Shown piece after piece: positions 29,116 to 37,156 of a stretch of DNA of 64,000 nucleotides. This stretch comes from an uncultured Pelagibacteraceae bacterium (lineage in GTDB: Bacteria; Pseudomonadota; Alphaproteobacteria; Pelagibacterales; Pelagibacteraceae), in assembly GCA_902576765.1 (NCBI GenBank), contig CACGWH010000003.1, forward strand, positions 1 to 64,000, written 5' to 3'. The notes under the pieces were generated by a model. It was given only the letters and a program-made list of their open reading frames with translations. It had not been told where the DNA came from and searched no databases. Positions within the stretch are counted from its first letter, which is position 1. Each line of letters opens with the position of its first letter. Both the position numbers and the translations under genes were made by a program.

Positions 29116-30027
29116 TTAATCTAATGCTACAACAGCTGCAGCTATTGATGCTAGTCTTGCTGGTGCATCATCTGAACGGCTAGTAATTACGACTGGTACT
29201 TTTCCGCCAACTACTACTCCTGCTGCACACGCACCACAAAAATATATTAACATTTTTACCAATCCATTACCTGTTTCAACATTAGGAACTAACAATACAT
29301 CTGCCATTCCAGCAACATCATTTTTTATTCCTTTAATTGCTGCAGATTTTTTTGAGATACTATTATCAAATGCGAGTGGACCAAAAACATCTGCATTAAG
29401 ATTTTCTTTTTTTGCTAATTTTGTTAATTCATCAGCTTCTTTGGAACTAGTGATGCTATCAAGAACTTCCTCCGTTGCAGAAAGAATTGCGATTTTAGGT
29501 CTTTCTATTCCAATTCTATTCGAAAAATTTATCACATTTTTTAATATATGCATTTTAGTTTTAACATTAGGCAAAACATTTAAAGCACCATCAGTTATGA
29601 TTAGTGGTTTATCCTCTTTATCTAAGGTCATATGCCAAATATGACTTAATCTAGTTTTTCCCAACAAATTATATTCTCTTTTTAAAACTTCTTTCATCAG
29701 TACATCTGTATGAATATGACCTTTAACTATAATCTTAACTTTTTCTTCTTTAGCAAGTTTAGCAGCGATTGCAGCAGTATTGTTTTCCACAGGTTCATGA
29801 ATGATTTCATATTTAGAAATATCCCATTTTAAATCTTCAGCACATTTTAAAATTTCTTTTTCATCACCAATAAAGACAGGTTCAATTAAATTCTCATTCA
29901 CTGCGTCTTGAGCTGAGAGCATAGGTAAAGGTTTACCAGCATTGACTATAGCCACTTTAACTCCTTTTTTTGAATGAGCTACATCCAGTAGGTTATTAGG
30001 ACAAATTATTTCTTTATTTGAGAGCAT
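29116..30027 (-). CDS. Phosphate acetyl/butyryltransferase family protein (Pta-like)
   Basis: ITDGALNVLPNVKTKMHILKNVINFSNRIG, DVLLVPNVETGNGLVKMLIYFCGACAAGVVVGGKVPVVITSRSD. Confidence 0.88.
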   Translation of the reverse strand: MLSNKEIICPNNLLDVAHSKKGVKVAIVNAGKPLPMLSAQDAVNENLIEPVFIGDEKEILKCAEDLKWDISKYEIIHEPVENNTAAIAAKLAKEEKVKIIVKGHIHTDVLMKEVLKREYNLLGKTRLSHIWHMTLDKEDKPLIITDGALNVLPNVKTKMHILKNVINFSNRIGIERPKIAILSATEEVLDSITSSKEADELTKLAKKENLNADVFGPLAFDNSISKKSAAIKGIKNDVAGMADVLLVPNVETGNGLVKMLIYFCGACAAGVVVGGKVPVVITSRSDDAPARLASIAAAVVALD

Positions 30028-30029
30028 AA

Positions 30030-31049
30030 CTACCTTTTAAGTAATTCTAAATCTTTCTTAATTATCTTAGAAATTTTAATTTCTTTTTTTGAATTCATTA
30101 TAAATCTTTTATATTTATTTTGACCAGGATAAACAATTTCTTTTACTCCTTTAATTTTTGGCAATCTTTTAATCTTATTAATATTATCTTTAATTCTTTT
30201 ATTATAGTTGTTTACGAATAAATTTGTTTTAAATGTGATAAATAGATGTCCAATATTTTGTGGACCACTGAAATCATCAAAAGGATCCTTAACTCTTCCA
30301 GCATGGTTTCCACCAGTTAGCACACCACTTAGTATATCAACCATCCAAGCTAAACCGGATCCTTTAAAATTTGCGATAGGTAACTGGACACCTTCAAGTG
30401 CTTTTTTTGCGTTAGTGGTTGGTTTTCCAAACTTATCAAGCGCAACACCCACAGGTATTTTTTGATTATTTTTTTCAGCAAATCTGATTTTACCTCTGTT
30501 AATCATTGAAATCGAGGTATCTAAGATGAAGGGAACTTTAGAGCCTGTTGGTGTTCCAAAACAAATTGGATTTGTACCAAATAAACTTTTTAAAGATCCA
30601 TGAGGTGCAACAGCTGGAGGCGCATTTGTATAAATCATCGTAATTAAATTTTTTTTAACTGCTTGCTCGGCATAATAGCCAGATAGACCATAGTGACCGC
30701 TTTTTTTAACAGCAACCATTCCAATACCAGTTTTTTTTGCATTTTTGATTGCTTGTTTGATTGCTATATCAGCTGCAACAAATCCAATACTATCATTAGC
30801 ATCAACTAATGAAATTGATTGTGAAATTCTTCTAATTTTGATTTTGGGTTTTGGATTTATAACTTTTTTTTTAAGTCTGTCACAGTACATTTTCAACCTT
30901 GATAATCCATGTCCATATGCTCCAACTAACTCTGCGTTGATTAAAGCATTTGATGAAATTAAAGCATGACTTTTCTTAAGACCAAATTTTTTAAAAATTA
31001 GAATAACTTCTTTTTTTAGATTTTTTATTTTCAAATTATCCTTTTCCAC
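30030..31049 (-). CDS. Malate/L-lactate/sulfolactate dehydrogenase family (ComC-like)
   Basis: GAYGHGLSRL, KKSGHYGLSGYYAEQA, GTNPICFGTP, LSGVLTGG. Confidence 0.88.
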   Translation of the reverse strand: MEKDNLKIKNLKKEVILIFKKFGLKKSHALISSNALINAELVGAYGHGLSRLKMYCDRLKKKVINPKPKIKIRRISQSISLVDANDSIGFVAADIAIKQAIKNAKKTGIGMVAVKKSGHYGLSGYYAEQAVKKNLITMIYTNAPPAVAPHGSLKSLFGTNPICFGTPTGSKVPFILDTSISMINRGKIRFAEKNNQKIPVGVALDKFGKPTTNAKKALEGVQLPIANFKGSGLAWMVDILSGVLTGGNHAGRVKDPFDDFSGPQNIGHLFITFKTNLFVNNYNKRIKDNINKIKRLPKIKGVKEIVYPGQNKYKRFIMNSKKEIKISKIIKKDLELLKR

Positions 31050-32961
31050 GCCAAGGAATAGTTTTATCTATAATTTTTCTCAATGTTACATCAAACAATA
31101 ATCCCAGCATTCCCATTATAAATATTGTGATCCAAATGACTTCATATTGAAAATATTTTTTTGCAACGTTTTCAACAAATCCTATTCCAGTTGTTCCCGC
31201 TAAGAATTCAGCTGCAACTAAAGTACCCCAACACATACCAACAGCTACTCTAATTCCAGTTAAAATTTCTGGTAATGAATTAGGGAAAATTACATATCTT
31301 AATATTTGTTTCTTTGATGCACCTAAAGAATGAGCTGCATGAATTTTTGATAATTGAGTTCCTGAAGCCCCAGCTCTTGCTGAAATAATCATAATAGATA
31401 AAGAGACCATAAATAATAAAAATACTTTTCCAGTATTATCAATTCCTAAAACAGATATGATAAGAGGAGCCCAGGCTAATGGAGGTACAGGCCTATAAAG
31501 TTCAATTAATGGGTCAAAAAAACCCTTAGCAAATCTATTTAACCCCATGAATAAACCTAATGGAACACCAATAAGAATTCCAAAGACCAATCCTAAAAAT
31601 ACTCTTAAAAAAGAGTCCCAAATATGACCATAAGGAACTGGTACTTTAAATAATTTAAAGTCACCAGTTACTGCTTTTAAAACATAACCTTTGAAGTTTT
31701 GTTTCACTACTCCATCCTCACTATGAACAGGATATTGACCTGGAAGAATGTCTGCTATCCAATCTGGTAAAATAAATCCAATCATTTTACTTACATCAAC
31801 CATATCAATCCATAACAGTGGAATATCTTTATAACCAACACTTGGATTTAACATTAGTGCAAATTTATTAAATGTATCGGATGGTTTTGGTAGCCATCTT
31901 CCAGATCCTTGTTCTGAACAGCTTGGACCGCTGGCAACTATTGTTCCTGCAGGAAATAAAAAGATATCAATAAATCTTAATCCACCTTGAGCTTCTTTTT
32001 GCGCTTTATCAAATTTAACAATAGCATTTTGCATTCTATTTAAAGCATTTGGTGGATAGATGCTCGCAAATTCTATTCTTCTAGCAATTTTAACGATATT
32101 CTTTGCATATGTAGATGCTATTTCTTCAGTATCATTTAAATTTTTTCTGTAGGATTTAATTTCATCTTTAAGTTCTTTAATTTGAGTTTTAAATTGGGGA
32201 TTGTGATTCCTTAATTTGAAAAATTCTTCACTTATCAAATTTAATTCTTCTGCAGCAGCATGAAATTTTAAACCTCTATCAGTTGCAGGAATTAAAGGTA
32301 CCTCTATTGTATTTTCTATAGACCCAGTTCCCGCACTTACTTTAACAATTCCCCAACCACCTTCTTCACTAACAGCTTTTTGTCTTTCATTAAATTCTTG
32401 CTCTGTTTCAAATGGATAATCTTGTTTTCTAAAATTTTCTGTTAAAAGATTAATTTTACCAGTTATATCTTCAATCTTTTGCTTGGTATCGATTTCGAGT
32501 AAGTCTTCATTAGTTAATAATGGAATTAATTGATTAGTTTTATCGATAAAATTTGTAAGGATTGTTTTTTGCTGATTATTTAATTCACTTGAATTTTGTA
32601 TTTCCTCTTTAATTAATTTAAGATTTTTATTCTCTTTTTTTATCTGTGAAGTGCTTTTGAATTCTCTTTCCTCTATAGGAAATTGATATTTCAATCCTAA
32701 TAAAGAGTCGTTTACTTTTGCTACCTGGCAAAGTTCATTAGCGGATTTTGGATAAAAACCTTTCGCTATATCCCAAGAATAATAAAGCCAAATTAAAAGA
32801 AGAAAACTACTACCTACAATTACCCAATGAGTACCCCCTCTAGCTCTTTCTGGATTTCCAAATACCGCGTCAACCTTCTCGGTTCTTATCAATCGTCTTC
32901 CATAAAGAATACAACCAACAACGGCAAAGAAGATTAAAAAAGTAACTATCTGTGTTAACAT
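31036..32961 (-). CDS. tauC: Taurine-type ABC transporter permease with large N-terminal extension
   Basis: C-terminal ~200 aa is a BPD_transp_1 permease (EAA-like LGASKKQILRYVIFPNSLPEILTGIRVAVGMCWG); ~430 aa extra N-terminal region. Confidence 0.85.
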   Translation of the reverse strand: MLTQIVTFLIFFAVVGCILYGRRLIRTEKVDAVFGNPERARGGTHWVIVGSSFLLLIWLYYSWDIAKGFYPKSANELCQVAKVNDSLLGLKYQFPIEEREFKSTSQIKKENKNLKLIKEEIQNSSELNNQQKTILTNFIDKTNQLIPLLTNEDLLEIDTKQKIEDITGKINLLTENFRKQDYPFETEQEFNERQKAVSEEGGWGIVKVSAGTGSIENTIEVPLIPATDRGLKFHAAAEELNLISEEFFKLRNHNPQFKTQIKELKDEIKSYRKNLNDTEEIASTYAKNIVKIARRIEFASIYPPNALNRMQNAIVKFDKAQKEAQGGLRFIDIFLFPAGTIVASGPSCSEQGSGRWLPKPSDTFNKFALMLNPSVGYKDIPLLWIDMVDVSKMIGFILPDWIADILPGQYPVHSEDGVVKQNFKGYVLKAVTGDFKLFKVPVPYGHIWDSFLRVFLGLVFGILIGVPLGLFMGLNRFAKGFFDPLIELYRPVPPLAWAPLIISVLGIDNTGKVFLLFMVSLSIMIISARAGASGTQLSKIHAAHSLGASKKQILRYVIFPNSLPEILTGIRVAVGMCWGTLVAAEFLAGTTGIGFVENVAKKYFQYEVIWITIFIMGMLGLLFDVTLRKIIDKTIPWRGKG

Positions 32962-33759
32962 TTAATTTTCTTTCCCCATAATTTCTTCTTCCATATTCCA
33001 AATCATCTCTAAAATTTCCTCTCTTTTTGCAGAAAATTCTTTATTCTTTTTTATTTCTCTTAAATCTTCTTTTAATCCCATTGAGGCAAATGGAAGATTA
33101 TATTCTTTATGTATTCTTCCTGGTCTTGGTGCCATCACATACAATCTTTCGCCAAGTAACAAAGCTTCTTCGACTGAGTGAGTGATGAGAATTATAGTTT
33201 TTCCAGTTTCTTTCCAAATTTTAAGAACCAAAGACTGCATCTTTTCTCTTGTTAAAGCATCAAGCGCACCTAATGGTTCGTCCATTAAAATTAAATCTGG
33301 ATCATTAATTAGACATCTTGCAAGAGCAACTCTTTGCTGCATTCCTCCAGATAATTGATAAGTTGGTGTATTACCAAAACCTTTGAGTCCAACAATTTCT
33401 AACCATTCATCAACTTTTTTTTGAGTTTTTATTGGATCCTCATTTTTCATTCTTAATCCAAAGTTGACATTTTCAGCTACAGTCAACCATTCAAATAAAG
33501 CACCTTGTTGAAAAACCATTCCTCTCTCGACACCTGGACCATCGATTTCTTTATCATTAAGAGTTATCGTTCCTGAGGTTGGTCTGATAAATCCTGCTGT
33601 AATATTTAATAAAGTTGTTTTCCCACATCCAGAGGGACCAAGAACTGTTAAAAGTTCTCCTTTTTTTAGAGTGAAATTTAAATCCTTTAAAGCATGAACA
33701 GTTTCTCCCTTTGGAGTTTTAAAAATCATATTTAGATTTTGAGAAATAAGATCACTCAT
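32962..33759 (-). CDS. tauB: Taurine-type ABC transporter ATP-binding protein
   Basis: GPSGCGKTTLLN, LSGGMQQRVALAR, LILMDEPLGALDALTR. Confidence 0.9.
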   Translation of the reverse strand: MSDLISQNLNMIFKTPKGETVHALKDLNFTLKKGELLTVLGPSGCGKTTLLNITAGFIRPTSGTITLNDKEIDGPGVERGMVFQQGALFEWLTVAENVNFGLRMKNEDPIKTQKKVDEWLEIVGLKGFGNTPTYQLSGGMQQRVALARCLINDPDLILMDEPLGALDALTREKMQSLVLKIWKETGKTIILITHSVEEALLLGERLYVMAPRPGRIHKEYNLPFASMGLKEDLREIKKNKEFSAKREEILEMIWNMEEEIMGKEN

Positions 33760-33791
33760 AAAGAAACTTTATATTAGAATTTTTTATAAAA

Positions 33792-33827
33792 AAATAGGCA
33801 CCAATTTATTAAAATTGGCGCCTATTT
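33792..33827 (-). terminator. Strong hairpin between tauA and tauB
   Basis: aaataggcaccaattt-atta-aaattggcgcctattt: 16-bp stem with one position that is G.U in the minus-strand RNA; 22 nt after the tauA stop. Confidence 0.83.
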
Positions 33828-33849
33828 AAATTTATGTATACCTTTAAAA

Positions 33850-34791
33850 TTATAAAGGTAAGAAACTAGTGTCTACGTTTCCTCTTGGTGTTCCCATTCC
33901 TTTTAAGAATGCATCAAGATTTCCACTTTCCATAGATTGTTTTGTTTCTTCTGGAGTTAGGAATTTGAAACCACTTAAAGTTTCTTTCATATCGGCAACT
34001 TTCATTTCAGAAGCTTTTGACATTGAATTCATATCGCTTTTTCCAGCTCTATATCTTGCATTAGCTTCATGTGTTACTTCGATGAAAGTTCTTAACATCC
34101 CTGGGTTTTCCTTCATGAACTTTGTAGTTACAGAAGTAATATCTATACCCAAGATTCCAGCATCTCTAGCCTCTTGTACTGTAAGCAATCTAGATCCAAC
34201 TGCAGTTGCAGCTTTGATAGAGTTACCACCAAATAAACATGCCATTACAACATCGCCACTTACTAGTGCAGCAGCTCCTTCTTCAGGATCCATTTGAATG
34301 ATATCCATTTTTTTTCTATCAGCTCCAACAACTTTCATACTTTCATCAAAAACATATTCAGCCATTGTTCCAAGTGGAACAGCAACTTTTTTTCCTTCTA
34401 ATTCAGTTGCATTTGCTTTTGTAATACCAGAAGCATTAGATGTTACACAAGTTGTACCACCCATTCCGTATTCCATTGCAATATCAACAAGTTTGATAGG
34501 TGCTTTTGATTTAACCGCATTAATGAAAGGAACTAAACCTTGTGAATAAGATATATCAATGTCTCCAGCTAACATAGCATCAGTCATTGCCCCACCGTTA
34601 GTGAAATTTGTCCACTTAACTGGAACTCCTAAAGCTTTAGCAAAGTTTTTTTTCATCATATCTTCAAGGTTTGGACTTGGCCATTCTAAAAAGTAAGCAA
34701 CCCTTACTTCGTTCGCAGCTGAATTAGCAACTGAGATTGAAAGATTAAGAGCTACAAAACATCCAAGAATAAAACTTATTATTTTTTTCAT
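33850..34791 (-). CDS. tauA: Taurine-type ABC transporter substrate-binding protein
   Basis: Signal peptide; EVRVAYFLEWPSPN, DISYSQGLVPFINAV, GTTCVTSNASGI, VAVPLGTMAEYVFD. Confidence 0.88.
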   Translation of the reverse strand: MKKIISFILGCFVALNLSISVANSAANEVRVAYFLEWPSPNLEDMMKKNFAKALGVPVKWTNFTNGGAMTDAMLAGDIDISYSQGLVPFINAVKSKAPIKLVDIAMEYGMGGTTCVTSNASGITKANATELEGKKVAVPLGTMAEYVFDESMKVVGADRKKMDIIQMDPEEGAAALVSGDVVMACLFGGNSIKAATAVGSRLLTVQEARDAGILGIDITSVTTKFMKENPGMLRTFIEVTHEANARYRAGKSDMNSMSKASEMKVADMKETLSGFKFLTPEETKQSMESGNLDAFLKGMGTPRGNVDTSFLPL

Positions 34792-34972
34792 TTATTCCTC
34801 TTCGTTGATTATTTATATGTCCTAAGTTTAAGATTAAATCGACCTCTATGTAAAACAAAAAAATGTTAATAATGGTCCTACAACCGTTAGTTGTGACAAT
34901 TATTTTGGTGGTTTATTAGAGTTAATTAGTCTATGGGTTTAATTATATAACAAATTTAGAAAAATTTATTTT

Positions 34973-36319
34973 ATGAGCTCAGAAAAAAGGACTTCAGTAC
35001 CTAATTCACTAAATGAACATTGGATGCCATTTACATCCAACAAGGATTTTAAAGAAAATCCAAAATTAATAGTAGAAGCTAAAGGCGTTTATTTAAAAAA
35101 TCATCAAGGACAAACTCAAATCGATGCAAGCTCAGGATTATTTTGTAACCCCTTAGGACATGGAAGACAGGAAATAATTGATGCAATAACTAATCAATTA
35201 AAAACTTTAGATTATTGCCAACCTTTTCAACAGGGCTTTGGTGGATCATTTGAATTAGCAACAAGAATTTCAAAACATACTCCGGGAAATTTAAATAAAA
35301 TTTTTTACACAATATGTGGCTCTACAGCTGTTGAAACAGCAATTAAAATTAGTATTGCATATCACAAAGCAAGAGGTGAAGGACAAAGATTTAGATTTGT
35401 TGGAAGAGAACGTGCCTACCATGGAATGAATATTGGTGCGACTTCAGTTGGTGGTATGATTAATAACGTAAAAGCCTATGCAAGTGTTTTAATGCCAGGT
35501 GTTGTTCACATGAGACACACACATTTAGATGAACACAAGTTTGTATCAGGTCAACCTGAGACTGGAGCTGAAATAGCAAATGATTTAGAGAGAATTTGTA
35601 CAAATTTTGGTTCAGAGAATATTGCTGCTTGTATAGTTGAACCTATCGCTGGTTCAACAGGAACTTTAGTTCCACCACTTGGATATTTACAAAGACTAAG
35701 AGAACTTTGTGACAAACATAAAATTCTTTTAATTTTTGATGAAGTGATAACAGGTTGGGGAAGAACTGGTTCTGCATTTGGTGCTCAAGAATTTGGAGTA
35801 ACGCCTGACATAATGACGATGGCAAAAGCAACAACAAACGGCATAGTTCCATTTGGAGTAGTAGCCTGCAAAGAGGAAATTTACGATGCAGTAATGGATA
35901 ATTCTCCAAAAGGTGCGATAGAATTATTTCATGGTTATACTTATTCGGGCATCCCAGTTTCAGTAGCAGCTGCTTTAGCTGTACAAGATATTTTTGAAAA
36001 AGATGATATATTTAATAGAGCAAAAGAGTTAGCCCCTTATTTTCAAGAAGGATTATTTTCACTTAAAGATATTGATGTAGTTGATAACATCAGAGGTTAC
36101 GGAATGATGGGCGGCATTGATATTAAAACAGATGGAAGACCAGGTAAAGCAGGTTTGGCAACTTTTAAACATTGTTACGATGCTGGTGTAAATTTTAAAG
36201 CTACTGGAGATTGTTTAATTATTGCTCCAATGTTTATTTGTGAGAAAAAACATATAGATGAAATAATTGAAAAACTTAGAACTGGAATAACAAATTATTC
36301 TAAAAGTAAAAAAAACTAA
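34973..36319 (+). CDS. Class III aminotransferase, probable taurine:pyruvate aminotransferase
   Basis: LIFDEVITGWGRTGSAFGAQEFGVTPDIMTMAKATTNG PLP site; divergent from tauABC. Confidence 0.85.
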   Translation: MSSEKRTSVPNSLNEHWMPFTSNKDFKENPKLIVEAKGVYLKNHQGQTQIDASSGLFCNPLGHGRQEIIDAITNQLKTLDYCQPFQQGFGGSFELATRISKHTPGNLNKIFYTICGSTAVETAIKISIAYHKARGEGQRFRFVGRERAYHGMNIGATSVGGMINNVKAYASVLMPGVVHMRHTHLDEHKFVSGQPETGAEIANDLERICTNFGSENIAACIVEPIAGSTGTLVPPLGYLQRLRELCDKHKILLIFDEVITGWGRTGSAFGAQEFGVTPDIMTMAKATTNGIVPFGVVACKEEIYDAVMDNSPKGAIELFHGYTYSGIPVSVAAALAVQDIFEKDDIFNRAKELAPYFQEGLFSLKDIDVVDNIRGYGMMGGIDIKTDGRPGKAGLATFKHCYDAGVNFKATGDCLIIAPMFICEKKHIDEIIEKLRTGITNYSKSKKN

Positions 36320-36336
36320 TCATTAAATAAATTTTC

Positions 36337-36365
36337 AAATTACAACCTAAACGGTAATTTTTTTT
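36337..36365 (+). terminator. Putative weak intrinsic terminator
   Basis: aaattac-(10 nt)-gtaattt followed by a T tract, 17 nt after the aminotransferase stop. Confidence 0.5.
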
Positions 36366-36445
36366 AAATTTTATCAAAAAAGCCTTAATATAAAGATATT
36401 GCCTTATTTGACCAAAATACTTAGCTCATAGTATTATAATTAATT

Positions 36446-37156
36446 ATGATCTTTGCGGGTGATCATACCAACAAACTAACGGCCGCCAAAAACTTTTTTA
36501 GAATAATCGTTCTTTTGGCGATCTTAATTCTCCCAATAAATTCTGAAGCAAAAGACAAAAAACAAAAAGATTGTCAATATTGTAATAAATATGAACGAAT
36601 GGAAGATTGGCCAGTTTCAGAACGACCTAAAGAATTTGTCTATGAAGAAATAGATTATCCAGAGGGTATGTTCAAAAATAAAATTGATAGAAAAACTAGC
36701 AAAAATAGAAAGAGCTATGCTGGAAAAAAAGTTTACGAAAGATTTGTTAAAAAGAAAACAGGCTTAAACAAAAATCAACATTTAATGATAAGAGATATGG
36801 CTTATTTTGAAGCTCTTTATAATGAAACACTTAATGATCCAAGAGCTAAAGTTGAGTCTGTTGAGGGTTTAAAAAAAGGAAGAGAAGCGATGAGAATGAG
36901 TTTAAAGATTTCTCCAAAAGCCTCATCCTCTGAAGCAATATTAAAATTTTGGGCTACGGGAAAAATGTTAACAAAAGCACATAAATTAAATAAGAAAAAA
37001 AAGAAAAAAAAACAAAAGGAAGCTGTTAATCCAGATATAGCTGAAAGAGCAGCTGTTTTAGCAAATTTAAAAAAACAGATTGCATTAGCTAAGGTCAATG
37101 CGCAAAGAGCTGCCACGATCAAAGCACAAGATAAAATTAAAGAGGTGAAAGAATGA
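36446..37156 (+). CDS. Secreted/membrane-anchored Lys-rich protein of unknown function
   Basis: Hydrophobic signal FFRIIVLLAILILPINSEAKD, DCQYCNKYE motif, Lys-rich C-terminal half; ATGA overlap with the next gene. Confidence 0.65.
   Translation: MIFAGDHTNKLTAAKNFFRIIVLLAILILPINSEAKDKKQKDCQYCNKYERMEDWPVSERPKEFVYEEIDYPEGMFKNKIDRKTSKNRKSYAGKKVYERFVKKKTGLNKNQHLMIRDMAYFEALYNETLNDPRAKVESVEGLKKGREAMRMSLKISPKASSSEAILKFWATGKMLTKAHKLNKKKKKKKQKEAVNPDIAERAAVLANLKKQIALAKVNAQRAATIKAQDKIKEVKE

Noticed and set aside
33869-34549. Plus-strand ORFs 33869..34297 and 34298..34549 opposite tauA
   Set aside because: Shadow ORFs; tauA on the minus strand has signal peptide and SBP features.
36446-36490. GC-rich patch considered as an rRNA fragment or known riboswitch
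   Set aside because: No match to a conserved rRNA or riboswitch core that I can recognise; left only as a structural observation.
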